DNA from: Rotaria macrura
Lineage: Eukaryota; Rotifera; Eurotatoria; Philodinida; Philodinidae
DNA length: 64,000 nucleotides
Assembly: GCA_900239685.1 (NCBI GenBank)
Contig: OENT01000724.1
Location: forward strand, 18,011-82,010
Direction: 5' to 3'
Position 1 is the first letter of the stretch, and the number at the start of each line of letters is the position of its first letter. Positions 25,282 through 38,960 of this stretch are shown piece by piece. The notes under the pieces were generated by a model. It saw only the letters and a list, made by a program, of their open reading frames with translations. It was not told the origin of the DNA and searched no databases. Made by a program: the position numbers and the translations under genes.

Positions 25282-26793
25282 ATGGAAATATTGGATATTG
25301 CAAAAAAATTAAATGCGGGCAAGCACCATTCAGTGCGCAATGATGACGTATTCATTGATCGACTTAATCATAAATATACGGTTTCGATGATTCTAGCCTT
25401 TGCAGCTATTGTCACAACTCAACAATATTTTGGTTCACCAATAACATGTTGGGTATGTTATGTTCTTTGATGTTTCGTGTTCTTAGACTTATGCATTGTC
25501 TTTAATTGATTCAGGTGCCAGCACAATTCACAGGTAGTTATGAAAAATATGCTAATGATATATGTTGGATAATGAATACATACTATGTTCCAATGGATCA
25601 TGATATACCGCATACTGAAACAACTCGATATGAACGTGAGATACATTGTTTTTGAGTTTTACAGTGTAGAATATTTGTTTTCATACTTTTCAAAAATCTT
25701 TCTAGGTATGCTTAAATATTATCAATGGTCACCATTTATTCTTTTATTTATGGGACTTTGTTTCTATTTCCCACGTATGCTCTGGAGATCTCTAAATAAT
25801 AAATCAGGTTTAGACATAGAAAAACTAGTGGACGAAGTCATGAAACTTGAAGCAAAAGAGAATCCAACTGAAGATCGAGACACAGCAATCAAAAATATCG
25901 TTCGATCTTTAACTAAATATATTGATAATCGATATTCGTCTATGACTCCAAATCGGACTCCGCCGCGACGTTTGCCTCAAAGGATTTGGTATCAGATAAC
26001 ATTCTGGCGACATCGTCATCTGAGCGCATATATAGTTATATTGTTTACAACTGTTAAATTTCTTTTCCTTTTCAATTCCTTAGCACAAATATTTCTTCTG
26101 AATGCTTTTTTGGGTAATGAATATCATTTATTTGGTTTTGAAGTTATTGCAAAATTTCTACGTGGTCTCGACTGGGGTGAATCAAAACGATTTCCACGTG
26201 TTACATTATGTGATTTTCATATACGTGAAGTTGGCATCGTACATCGTTATACAGTTCAATGTGTTTTACCAATTAATTTATTTAATGAAAAAATATTTCT
26301 AATACTTTGGTTTTGGATTTTACTCTTAACTGCATTCAATATTGGAGATTTTATAGCATGGCTTATGCGTATAATAAATGTTGATAGTCGTTCAGCTTAT
26401 GTACAACGAAAATTACGTATGCGTGCAACATACAAATCTGGCGATAAGGGTAAATATCCAGATGAAGAACAAGCAATATTGGGTGAAGACAGCGATACGA
26501 AACGTTTTGTTAGTGATTATTTACAAGAAGATGGGTGTTTTGCACTTCGACTATTAGCACGTAATGGACAAGATATTATCGTAGGTGAAGTTATTGATGA
26601 ATTATATAAACAATATCGCGCAAAATGTAATTGCGCATCTAACAATCATGATCTATCAATAACGTCTTCAATTGGAGCATTATCAAAGACTAATCATTGT
26701 TCCACATATCAACCATCCACAACTCCTCGAAAATCCTCGTATGACAAGGCGATCAATGAAAATGATCAAATCCAGTCGGTGCGAGAAACATGA
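25282..26793 (+). CDS. Innexin (invertebrate gap-junction channel protein)
   Basis: Innexins are four-TM subunits that form gap junctions and hemichannels in the plasma membrane. Three exons (25282-25452, 25515-25635, 25706-26793) join in phases 0 and 1 across introns of 62 and 70 bases, giving 459 aa. Visible hallmarks are TM1 ending at QQYFGSPITCWVPAQF, a first extracellular loop with two Cys (ITCW and DICW) and NTYYVP, the family motif YYQW with a TM2 proline (YYQWSPFILL), and a long cytoplasmic loop. A third TM (about residues 205-225) and a second loop with two Cys (TLCDF and VQCVLPINLFNEKIF) follow, then TM4. The C-terminal tail of about 150 residues is polar and Ser/Thr-rich, as is usual. 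The ATG gives the standard short cytosolic N terminus. Confidence 0.95.
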
Positions 26794-27417
26794 AAATGAC
26801 TTCGAATCTCTTGTCTTATGCGATACATGTGATATCTATCTGTCAACTTTATGTTCACCACAATTTCTAGAAAGTAGATGAGTTTTAAGAATGAATATAT
26901 GGATAGGTGCAAATATTCAACCTATGTATAATGATAATTATATATTTGAAATATACAAATAAGAAAATTTTCACTAATATTGAATTTATTAAGACAAAAA
27001 ACTAGATTGCTCGAAAAAAACAATAATCATGTGTGTCAAGGTTACGATGCTGATACGCATTATTTAGAGCTATATCATTCGTCTATTGACATCTGGCATG
27101 TAGACGGCACAGTTTAAAAGATGATACCTTGAGAAAAAATCGCATCGAACTTATAGAAATTTCACATGTCGATTGACCTTCTTTTCTCTCCATTTCATTC
27201 ACACATTTAAAAACTCATGTGCTGTTTCAAGGCAAATAGAAGTTCTACGATAACAAAAGAATCAGTAAAATAACGTCACCATGAGTTTTTCATTCAATTA
27301 ATTAGAAAACTATTTCAGAGAAAACCATATGGTTCACTGAGAAAATAATCTTATCTTTACTAGATTTTTGATTGTGCATCAGTCAAACATAGGACTTGCT
27401 TGATTAAAAACAATGTA

Positions 27418-27449
<32 letters not shown>

Positions 27450-28569
27450 ACTCACCGAAATGAAATAGACTACGTTGGAATATTTGATACGCATTTTCAC
27501 GAGATATTTGGGCGACTTCAAAGAAAATTGATCAATTCTATAAATTATTGAATTTCAAGGATTCATTAAAACAATACAATTCAAAAATAGAGCTATATGA
27601 CATGAAAGCGTGCTCTCTATTTAATAGAGCATCCGAAATTAGGTAGTTGCTTGTTAAAATAAAATTGAATTTTAGGCTAGAAAAGAAAAGCGTAAGCTAC
27701 ATGACTCTATCTATCACCACATTGAACTGTTCACAAATAAACACACTGAATTTCATAATTTTCATCGTTAGAAAAAACTGCATCGTAACGATGTAAAATT
27801 TTCTATCATCGTTCCAAATAAACACGATCAACAACAAGCTCATATTTATGAAAATTTTTCATATAAATAAAAAACAAATCTTTTCATGAACAGATTAATG
27901 TTACATATGTCTTCATATATTTATTTAACCCATCATCTTTTCTTATTTACGCAACAGCAAAGAAATATAACAAACAAACATATAAGGTATTCTCCAATCA
28001 GCTATCATTCAAACTCACGAAAAAAAAAGGAACACAAATGCGAATATAGATAACTCCAAAAAAAAAGACCGTCTGCTTCTCTTTTAACACTGGTACGCAT
28101 CGACTAGGAAGAATAATATGCGTACTTCGTAAAAAATACACTGCCCCAATTGAAGAAAAAAAAAATCATTCACAATATAGAAGAAAAAGAACAAATGACC
28201 AGAAGAGACGACAATTAAAAAACTTTTCATATATATATATACATATTCTTGGATAATAACAAATAATAAAATACAGCTCATTCTTGGATTCACCTAGGCG
28301 AAGAAAAATATTTGTATATATATACGATTGCGTCATTCTCACAAAACAAACAACAATAATAGTAGTAATAATAATAATAATAATAATAATAATAGTAATA
28401 ATAATGATGATGATGATATTAAAACATAATGTATTGCGCTACGAGAAATCACGACAAAAAGAAAACAGAAAACATCAATCACAAGCGAAAGACTTGCTTT
28501 GGCTGTTCATCATGATCATTGATTTTTTTCCTTCACATATTAATACTGTTCGAAGAATTCTATGACTAG
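26794..28569. other. Intergenic region with simple repeats
   Basis: This is the space between the innexin stop and the 3' end of the minus-strand zinc-finger gene. It contains an (AT)n tract at about 27414-27440, another near 28230-28246, and an (ATA/TAA)n tract at about 28355-28406. Open frames at 28084-28293 and 28284-28565 arise from these repeats. No gene was seen. Confidence 0.5.
28355..28406. repeat. (ATA/TAA)n trinucleotide tract followed by (ATG)n
   Basis: About 50 bases of AATAAT units with a few G substitutions, running into ATGATGATG. Confidence 0.85.
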
Positions 28570-31500
28570 CTAAGCATGAACAGGTGATGATACATTCTTA
28601 AGTATATTATGTGTTGACTGATGAAGATTTTCTTCATCGTCCTCATCATCATCATCGTCATTATCCTCATGTTCTTCATCCTCATCGTCATCTATGTCAT
28701 TTAAATCTTCCTTTTTTGACATATTAACAGGTTCTAAATCATCATCATTCGGTGAATTCTTTTCTTTCGATGATTTAATTATTAACTGAGAACGATTTAT
28801 TGGTTCTAGTTTCACTTTATTTGGGATAAATATTTCATTATGCTGTTGTTGACTTGCTAAACAATTTGAAAATAAGGGTTGCGTTACGGTCGTTGTCGTA
28901 TTTGTTGAATTTAAGGTTGATGATGATGACGATGATGTTATGGTATTATTAGTAATACTATTTGCTGTTCTAGAACGATGACTTGAACGTAAGTGGGAAT
29001 ACCAATCTTTTGGTATAGGAAATGTTTGATTACATAACTCACAACGATGTGGTCGCGTGCCAGAGTCGTGAGTTTTAACATGACTATTGAAGTTACCTAT
29101 CGTTCGATAGCTCTTTAAACACAATGGACATGCATATGGTTTTTCACCCTGCAAAAAAATTTCATTGTTAACAATAGTTCTTCTATTTTCATTATATAAT
29201 AAGATAGAAATCAAAAGTTCTTATTTCAATGGAAAATCATCGAAATATCAATTTTATTCGATATAGTTTTATTTTCTCGACCAAGTCAAAGTTTCATTTT
29301 TGAGCAGATATCATTAATATTCGATGCAACAAAACTCCGACAATGAAATGACCATCGACTTCTTTCATTCATGACTACATTAGCATAGAATCGCCCACTA
29401 AATTCTTTACACATATTAAATTCATAGTCGATAAATATGTCAAGATTAGAATTTTCCTTTCATTAAATTATGCTACTATTACGTTTTGATGCCGAATCAT
29501 TTTGATATTTTGTTGTAAAATTTTCTAAATAGAATGTAGTCGATTGTGTACTAATATTTATACATACTAAGTCGAATAGAAGCATTTAAAAATATTCTTT
29601 TCTCTTATCTATGGTCATGTTAATACGCATTTTAATCATATCGAAATATTTCGCTTATTTATACAGTTACATTAATTATGATTTTCTTTCTGTTCTGTGT
29701 CTGTGAGAAATCTTTCGTTAAATTTATAGTCATTGTAAAAAGAAAATATCAGATGGATGATGCTTTATTCTGATGAAAAGTATTTTATTTGTAACTGTAA
29801 GTATACGTAGAATTGACTAGTTATTTCATTATACCAATGATATAGTCGTTTTTTAAATTCTTTTGTTTCTCCTCTTATGTTAAAACAATGTCATACGTAG
29901 TAATTTAATGTGATAGAATGTTGGAGAACTAATTTATTTTCTGAAGTATAGGGAAATGTCAAGATAAGAGAAAAAGGGCAATATAATCAACATCGTCCTC
30001 TATATTTAACTTACTGTATGAATGCGAACATGAATTTGAAGATCACCTGAATTTGTAAATCGCTTTTCACAGTAAGTACTGAATAAAAGAAAGAAAAGAA
30101 GAACCATAAAACTATTGTTTTTACTTTGTATTTTGAAAATCATTACCATGGATATGGTTTATCGTTGGTATGTCGTCGAACATGTATTTGAATATTTGTA
30201 ACAATTTTTTCGCATAAACTACATTGGTATTTCTTCATGTTGCCTAATTGTTTTGCCATAAATATTTGTTTCTGACCTGTTTGATTAATAGCTGTTATTG
30301 TTAAGCCTTCAGCTGTTGGTGTTGCTGATATAGACGATGATAAATTTTTGTTAACATTCGGAATAATCGAATTATTATGCTGTTGATTTGTACTTGAGGT
30401 CGTATTTGAACTATCATTGCTTGCATCACCCATCGATAGTTCATCGTCATCAAGTGAAGGCGATGGTATTGTCGACGAGAGTATATTATTTGTTGTCGTT
30501 ACTTCTAATGTAGATGGTTTTGTATGACGTCCTCCAAGTATCTTTTTTGAATCTTAATAAAATATGTATGTATATGCACATATACGTATATGTCTATTTG
30601 TTGAAATAAAAACAAGAAAATAGGTTTTTTTCACAGCAAACATGCTGTGGAATATAGGCAATATTATTCATCAGAACTCATGCTCTCTTACCTCATCCTA
30701 TACAATTATGATAAATGAAAGAAATGGATTGTCAAACAAGAAACTAATAAATATTTCAAAAAATAAACAATTAAAGCTTACTATGATTGGAATTATAATC
30801 ATTTGTACCATTGGAAAGATTTAAACCATTATTACCAACATCGACGACCGCCTCTGTTCCCTATGAATTAAAAAAAAAAGATAGAATTTTCAAAGTTATT
30901 CTATTATTGTGTACTAGGTACCGATAATAATGAGACTGCGATACGTTCAATATGATTGCCTTTCACCGAGTTTATGTGTCGACTGTTCGAAGGTATGGAA
31001 CCGGTTATGTTTGCTGAATGCAGTGGAGTAGACTTATCATGAATGGGTATATCAGTTAAAATCTTCGGTTTAAGAAGATTAATAGAATTGTATAAGTCAT
31101 TCTTGGATGCGTCTGAATCGTTAGTTAAGCGTTTGAATTTTTTTTTGGGATTAGTCTTTTCAGAATCAATTATTTGAAATGGTTTTCGTCGGGGACTCCT
31201 TCGTTTTGTCCGTAGTAATGATGATATTTTTTTTTCTTGTTGTTCATCATTATCATCATCGTCATGATTATTACCATTCGGTGAAGGAATTTTAACAATT
31301 AATTGTACGCCACCAGTTGACTTCTTAGTGTTAACATGATTATTTATTGTTTGATCAATATGTTTGGGTGCACCTTTACGTTTTGATTGTCGTTTTGGTA
31401 TATTAACCTTTTCTTCTTCGGATTGTTCTTTGATTTCTAATGTTTTTGAGTGTTGATTTTCTCTTATTAAATTTTTAGACGAATTTTGCGTTTGTTTATC

Positions 31501-31860
31501 TAATTGATAATGAACGATTTGAGATGTTTTTCGAAATTTTAAACGAAGACTTTTTTGTGTTTGTTGAAATGTTCGAAATGCTGTATCAAGTTTATTAAGT
31601 GATGCAGCACATGTACCACAAACAACATGGGAATAATGATCATTGGAATTAATTTCATGTACTTTGTTCTCATTCTCAGGTAAACGAATACATAAGTAAC
31701 GAACAATAAGATCGCGATAACGATAAGGACGTCGTTTATATATATTATATATACGATGATTATGTTGTGAACACCATGACTTGTGATGCGAAGATGATGT
31801 ATCCTTCAGACGTGTATAACAAAGACGACATCGATCTCTTATACTCGTCCCAGTGGCCAT
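28570..31860 (-). CDS. ZAD-type C2H2 zinc-finger protein (ZNF276-like architecture)
   Basis: A probable nuclear DNA-binding regulator. Five exons (30922-31860, 30782-30860, 30147-30552, 30015-30078, 28570-29148) join in consistent phases to give 688 aa. Residues about 10-110 form a ZAD-like domain: a CxxC pair (CRLC) near residue 11, a second pair (CGTC) near residue 82, then a helical LNKLDTAFRTFQQTQKSLR. A long basic, low-complexity linker with Lys/Arg clusters follows. Four C2H2 fingers come next, some split by introns: CSLC...HVRRH, CTYC...HVRIH, CPLC...HVKTH and CELC...HLRSSH, with a GEKPY linker between the second and third. The tail is Ser/Thr-rich and then very acidic (long Asp/Glu runs). 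ZAD plus C2H2 is common in insects and occurs in vertebrate ZNF276. Targets are unknown. Confidence 0.87.
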
Positions 31861-32121
31861 TTCTAGAGAGAGAGATATGAAGAAAAAAAAAACTTAAAAA
31901 AAAAACCTTTTCAATACTAAGTATTCTCTTACTACAGTACGTATGTACATATAATACGTGATGATTCAATTAATGCTATTAATAAAGTAGTGAGTTCACA
32001 ATGAATATGTATGAGAATAAAAAAACAGAATACGTCAGTAAAACTCTTTTTTTTTCTTATAGCTTTCCTCAGGTAACTCCTTTTTTTTCTTCCCGGCTGA
32101 CGACAAACTTCGATTGCACAT

Positions 32122-32124
32122 TTA

Positions 32125-32153
<29 letters not shown>
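32122..32153 (+). repeat. (CA)n microsatellite
   Basis: A run of ACAC units, nearly uninterrupted, visible on the plus strand. Confidence 0.85.
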
Positions 32154-32155
<2 letters not shown>

Positions 32156-35100
32156 GTATACAGAGCGAAATAAGATATAGGCACATATAGAAAGAAAATG
32201 ACGTACCGGTTTTTTTCTCTCTCTCTCTCCCTCTCTGCTATTGCCTCATTTTAGCTTACTATGAGACAAATCTTTTTTCATCAGAATTTATGCAGTGACG
32301 ATGTTGACAAGAGCAGCGGTAGTCTTTTCTAGTTAGCTGTTAGCGCGCATTCACAAAATTCTCTCTAGTCCTTCAGGAAAAGTATATGATGAAATAGTAC
32401 GTATAGAGATAGCAAACAATAGAAAGTTTTCATTGGAGGAAAGGGGGGAGGGGGGGTTAGTAAGGGCAAGGTTATGATGAAAGAAGAAAATTTCTCGCCG
32501 AGCCTACTTTTACTCGGGTATGAACATATTTTTATGCGTGCTACAATTATCAGCAGTATAGAGAGAACGAGAAGAAGAATATGCTCCTGGCTCGTTCATT
32601 TCTCTTTCGTTGATTCTCATGATGATGATGATGTTCAAGACAGTTCTTCTTTTTTCTTCTATTCGGTTTTTCTTTCTCACTCTTCTTTCCTACATAACGC
32701 AGAGAAAGAAAAAGACAGGCAGTTTTGCGAAGGACGGCAAGAAGTGTTTGTTAGTGCCACGGTCAGGATTGAACAGCACAGTAATAGTGTTCCTTTCTTG
32801 TTCTTCTTCTTTTTCCTTCTTGTTCTTCTTCTACAAAAAACTCCTCCTCCTCGTTCTTCTATTCTTTTCTTTTTTTATCTTATTCTAACCATCATGCTCA
32901 CAATGGCGTGTATAATACTTCTATGTGCATATTTCCAAGGTTCACTCTTCTTCACTTGATTTTGTCTGGCTCATTCATAGGAGTGAGTTAAGAATAAAGC
33001 GAGAATGAAAAGAAGAAGACGCATAGTTGTATAACATATCCATATGAATAGATTTCTTTGCATTGAACATTTGGTTCTTTTCTCAATTGACTGATTGTCT
33101 ATATGTGTATTCAACAGAGAAAAAGAAGAAGAAAACTTGAATCCTAATGAATATTCTTTGTACTAATTCTCATCAGTGACATTTTTCTTTCATTCAGAAC
33201 AAAAACGTTCAACATGAGAAACGCACATAGAGAGATGACAAAAAGCAAGACGCATAGGCAAAAAAATGGCAAATACACGCACACGCACGCACAACACCAT
33301 CACGGAAATGATGTATTGCACAGAGGGGAAAAACGGAGTTATGTTTGTGCGTACAACGAGAAGAAAAAAAAAAGAAAAAAAAGTAGCGGAAAAAGGAAAA
33401 AATCTAGCTCAGGCTGGTTGATTCAGTAGTGATGAGAGAATAAAAGCCTCATCAAACCATTTTCGCTTGATTTGATACGAAGAAAAATCTATTATTCATT
33501 CAAACTGTTTATATTTCTTCGGCTAGATCAGTTACATCTATCGGACAGGTTTCGTTTCGTTAAAGAATCTACTCGAGTTTTTATAAAGTTACATTGTAGA
33601 AAAACATCAACCAAATTTCAACGACTACGCCCAATACGTACATTAAATATTGAAAGTTTTGAATTTTTGTGTGAAATATAAAGCCTAATCGGAATTAAAG
33701 AAAAAAAGACATTCATTCCTTATCTTTTCATATATCCTTTAACTGTATGCAGAACATAGAAATTTTAATATCAAGAAAACTGGACGTTTTTATTCCTCCG
33801 CCTCGAAGTAATACTTACTGAAGACAGGACTGTCCGATTGTGTGTACGTTGATTTGCTTCTTCTGTCAAGGTGACGAGAAAGACTATGCATAACAAAAAC
33901 TCTATGTTGCGTCTTCTTTCTTTTTCTGTCTATTTATTCAGCTACTCATTTTGCATACACTATCAGCCACCTCTATGTATACTCGTATATTACCAACACT
34001 TTCTCGTTACGAAAGATGACTTGGTTCTGTCTTTATTTCGCACGCACAGTAAGAGAATCTTTATCTACATCACACACATCATCATACGACGCTGTCGTCA
34101 ATGTATTTTTTTTTTGCATTGTTGTTGTTCTCTCTCTCTCTCTCACCCTCCCCATGTCGATTCTTACCTGCCTCTGATTCGTACAAGAGAGAAAGAGAAA
34201 TACAACAAGCCAGCGCCGTGCGCGGATAAACTTTTTTATACTATCGAGTATGTACGTGTGTGTGCTTCCTCTTACGAGTCCGCATTTTTTTTTCTTTACA
34301 TATTATCAATTTTTCCCTTCTTTACTCGATTTTGTAATAGACAAATGAAAGTAAAAAAAAGAATGCATTGTATACATACGTCGTTTCAAGGACGATGAGA
34401 CCAAGCGTCACCAAGAATCGTCGACGACATTTTGCTTGTTCTTGCTTTTTTCTATCTGTCTATCTTTTTCGTCTTTTCTTTTCTCACTGCATTATTCGAC
34501 TTTGCTTTCTTGTATTGTGTCCAAACAGAAGCAGAGGCAGCACCAGCAGGTTTTTCGTCCGTTTACTACTATATTGTGTCGTCCCTCTTCTTGTACATAA
34601 CACTTAACACATACAATACGATGTCTGTTCTGTCTCGCTCTTCCTTCTTCTCCTTCTTTTTCTCGTTTTTTTTTCAAAAAAAACCAATACTGACTGCCTG
34701 TTTTTTTTCTATGGGACTTTTTCTGTGAGCGAATGTGTGTATATGTCTTTGTTTCGACTGCTGCTGCTTCTATAGCCTCCTTATTCCGATTACAATATGT
34801 ATATATATGTATGCATGTATGCGCGTATGTATGAAAAGAAAAACGAGAGAAGAAACACATAATGATGAAAAAAGAAAGAAAAAAAAAGAAACTGAGAACA
34901 ACACTTTGATTATGTTTATGGTCGTTATTATTATTGTGATTAGTGTTGTTAAGTGAACGCAAAAACATATTGTCGATGATCATGTTTCGAAATATAACAA
35001 ACATGAATATTGAAACGATTGTTGAACACACGAATTTTGATTCACATATCAAGTATTGTATTTTACAGATAAGACATCATGATAATTGATTACAGATCGA

Positions 35101-37427
35101 AAAAAAAAGAATTTTACTCATAGCAAACGTATATCGAGATTTATAAAGCTTCAGCTTGTGAAATTCTAAAAAAAACAAACTTTCTAACAAAAAGAACATT
35201 AGAAATATTCAAATTTTATCAATCTCTTGACAAGTTATACAGAGAAATAATAAATGATTAATAAATGTAGTTCATATTCATTCAATTCTTTCGATACATA
35301 CATAAATGCAAAATAAATTATGGCTTGAAAAGAAAAATCTACAGTGTTAACAATATTATTGATGAATGTTATTTCAGTGAACAAGTATAGTTGGATTTTC
35401 TTTTCAACGTTGTCAGTATTGAAATCAATACATAAAGGATACGACTATCATGCGTCATACACTACAAATCGTAGAAAGAATGTAAGAGAAAATTATTTGA
35501 CACATCTTCTTCCATTGACTTTGGTATCAAACATTGAAATCATAATATGTTGAACTTCAATACAACATTGTGTTCATTTTTGTCATGGTATCTTGCTACT
35601 ATGATTAACTATTGCTGATTGAAAGCATAATATTTGTATGAGCCAAATATCTTTTCGTAATATCTTTTACGTATAATAGAGATCATATCTCATACAAATC
35701 CATTCTTAGGCAGCATTAGATTTTTTATCCATCTGAAAATAATTATGTAAGCAGATGAAATTAATTAATGATTTTGTTCATCTTATTCACTGAAGAACCT
35801 AGTATATATATATATATTTAAACATGCTTTTGTTCAAAGTAAAAACATTCACAATGAAAGCAGTTGTCTTACGAAATTGAATGAAAACTTGTGCTTTATA
35901 TATGAAACACATGCTTACAGCAGAACGATGAGCAAATATTTTCTATAAAACAAGATTGAAAGATGGATACAATTATGCTAGTTTTATCAATATGCAGACA
36001 GCATGAAAGGTAGAGTAATAATTATCTTAATTTTTGTTTCGTCGCTAATTAATTTAAGACTTGATAGAATTTCATTGAACTGGATAGAACATATATAGTT
36101 AATTAATTTAATTGACATGAGAAGAGTAATTTGTTGCAGATTCATTTTGATAAGATTGATGCATCATTTGCAAATATCAAAGAAATATATGCTGGTGTTA
36201 GATCTCGTTATCGTACGTGTCGTTTGATTGATTAATATAATCCAAATACTGAATGTTTTTCTTTTAGAAATGAATCAACAATAAATGATGTTCTAACAAG
36301 TTCAGAGTCAATAAAAATTTTCATTAGATATCTAAAAATTATCAGATGAAATAATATATTTTCTGGCAATACAATAAACACGAATTTCTTTTCCTAAATC
36401 ATTATTGATTCAAACATTTAAAAAATCAGCGATAGTTGTTTTGGTTATTGAAACATTTTTAAGATGTCAATTGATCAAACTGGATGAATTAAAAGTATAC
36501 AACAGAATTTCGATAAAAAAATATGTTAAAGTTTATTTTGATTCACACTTGAATAGAACAGACATTTATGATCGCTGCACTTTGTCAAATAAATGGAATT
36601 GAAAGTCGAACAAAATCAAATATTTAAAATAAATAACAACAATCGAACGTTTCTTTTCGACCATGTAAATTATCTCGAAATAATATTTCTTCAAAAAGTA
36701 TTCAGTTGTTTTTTGATAGAAAAGTTGATTGACATTTTTCTGAGAAACAAAATTAAAAATTCTCATAAGACTTTCATACGTTTTTTAAATATTATCCATC
36801 TACGTCGATAACGAACTATTTCTCTCCACTGATCCGCGGTATCATCTAAAACTACCTCGATGCCTATAAATTTTGATGCTTTGTACTAACAATAACGTTT
36901 TAACATGGTTTCCCTAGTCGCATTATGTGTTTTATTTCTTCTGATATTAATTGCAGATAAACATTACTTACTTGCCTAATATGTTCAAACTATAAGAAAA
37001 AAATGAAATACATGGTAGAAAGTCGAACTTCGCATGAAACTAATTAATGTTTGAACATAATGTGTTATAAAAGTTTCAGATGGAATAGAAAATTCAACTT
37101 CTTGTCGATGCATTACATAGGTACGACATCAGAAGTAAAACGAACTTCATAAATGTATCATTGAATCGATGACACAATATATGTTTAGATATCAAATTAA
37201 AGTAAATTATAGGTTACATGACACTAACTGTTCCCTATAAGAGAGAAATTGTGTGTGTGTGTGTCAGTGTGCAAATTCTTTTCGTGACATGATAAAATAA
37301 TTATCATTAAAAATTCTGATTAATAATGCATTTAATAATACATAATAAATAAACATTCGTTAATTATATTCATTCCTACAGCAAGACATTGGGTATATGT
37401 ATTGGAAATAAACAGAAGAAAGTTATT

Positions 37428-37536
37428 TATATGTTGCAGTAGAAATTAAAATTCAGGAGAATTTTACATATTCCTTTAGTAGAAATTAGAATTTCAATTT
37501 TTCCTAGCGCAATTTTAAATTCTACTGCGACATATA
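37428..37536. repeat. Short inverted repeat (26-base arms)
   Basis: The left arm (37428-37453) and the reverse complement of the right arm (37511-37536) agree at 24 of 26 positions. The 57-base middle contains a further partial copy of the arm (AGTAGAAATTAGAATTTC). This could be a small foldback element. No target-site duplication was identified. Confidence 0.6.
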
Positions 37537-38960
37537 CTTAAGATTAGATGGTCATAAATGAAAAAGCATAAAACAATGGTGTACTAGTTTCTTCTTCGAT
37601 CAAAATATCTAACAGCGTGCCCATATTGATCATCATATGATTCGAAAGCAAACATTTATGGATTTCTTTTCCCTGCATTGCGTGTTTGTATTCACTATCA
37701 CTGCTATAGACGAAGTCGATTGTCGATACATCACGATAGTATGGTAGCTAAACGATAATGGATCGTTTGATTAAGAAGTAACAGTCGACATGCTACTGAA
37801 ATAACACAAACTCTGTCGGTTAGGTGCTCGTTGACTGTCACTCGAGTTGTTCTTTTGACTTATTCTACAACCATACATAATCTTAATATTCTATTCGTTA
37901 ATAACAGAATTTTCTTTTCTTTCACCATCGATTAAAACTATACTGCACTTAACATTGAAATGATCTCATCAATTTCCATTATTAATGGTCCTTATTTTAG
38001 AATGTTGGCATATGATCTAGGCGTTATAGTGTATCTTGATCATTTACTCATACTCCAAATGAAGATTGCCTTCATTGGATACTGGCATATTAGTCATCTT
38101 TAACAAATGTCAAACACACTCGACATTGTTTCAAACTCAAGAGACTAAACGTATAAGAAAATTCTTTGTTGGCAATTTGTTAGACATCTTATCATTACCA
38201 TTCATTCACGAAGAGCTTCTCGGATCGATTCTTCGATTTCTTCAATGTTCCTATGTTCACCTAAGTGTGATATGATTATTGTTAGAATCTTCAATTACAA
38301 ACACTGAAAGAATAACCTGACTCAATATCACAATCTTCACCGTAACAGAAAGAATACAATAATCATTTGAAAATAATTCTAAAGTTCATCTGTGGCTACA
38401 ATTATTCTATCTAGAAGTTTATCCTAACATTGACAGCAACTATCAAGGTTATTATTCCCTAATGAATTCATTCTATATTTGCAACCTGAAGAATCGTGTT
38501 CTAGTGGTTTGAATTATGATTGTGAACCTACTTGCAATGATGAAGATTTTTAAATTAAGGAAACATTTGGCAAAGGTTTAAGCTTCATCGAATCACCATG
38601 AAGATCGTATCTTGACGTATTAGTAGAGTGTGTCATTAAGGAGTTCTCAAGATGAGAATGAAGAAAAGTATATATTATGTCACCTGTTTTCTGTCAATCG
38701 TAGTTCTCGTTCTCGTGCTGTATAGACTTGAGAACAAATAACAGTGGCGACAATTGTAAAACAGATCACCGTTTCATTGGTCTTCTTTATTAATCAATCA
38801 GATTGTGGTAAACGTAACAAATGCAGAAAGACATCTGTCTTTTCTTGCACCACCGTCGCAACATACATATAGACCGATCTGCCTATTACCTTAATACACT
38901 AGTCCTTATTCCATTGTTTCTCTTCGTCACAATTGCTGTTAACAACATCTTTATTTCAGA

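Larger units (their letters stand above)
31861..38960. other. 7-kb region without convincing genes; pyrimidine-rich core
   Basis: This is upstream of the ZAD zinc-finger gene (minus) and of TFIIA-gamma (plus), so promoters and 5' exons of both may lie in it. About 32.4-35.0 kb is strikingly rich in T/C runs (CTTCTT, TTTTTCTTT) on the plus strand, which opens long frames on both strands: 32474-32959, 33871-34398 and 34492-35052. These encode mostly Phe/Leu/Ser or Lys/Arg runs and show no domain. A (CA)n tract lies at about 32122-32153 and a (CT)n at 34131-34145. From 35 kb on it is plain AT-rich sequence. Confidence 0.5.

Noticed and set aside
32474-32959. 161-codon plus-strand open frame
   Set aside because: Its product is mostly Phe, Leu and Ser runs from a TTC/CTT-rich tract, with no domain. 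Comparable open frames occur on both strands of the same region.
33472-33681. 69-codon plus-strand frame with fairly normal composition
   Set aside because: It is isolated, with no partner exons or recognisable motif; too weak to report as a gene.
33871-34398. 175-codon plus-strand open frame
   Set aside because: Low-complexity composition from pyrimidine runs and no recognisable motif.
34492-35052. 186-codon minus-strand open frame
   Set aside because: It overlaps equally long plus-strand frames in a skewed region; the Lys/Arg/Glu runs reflect purine repeats.
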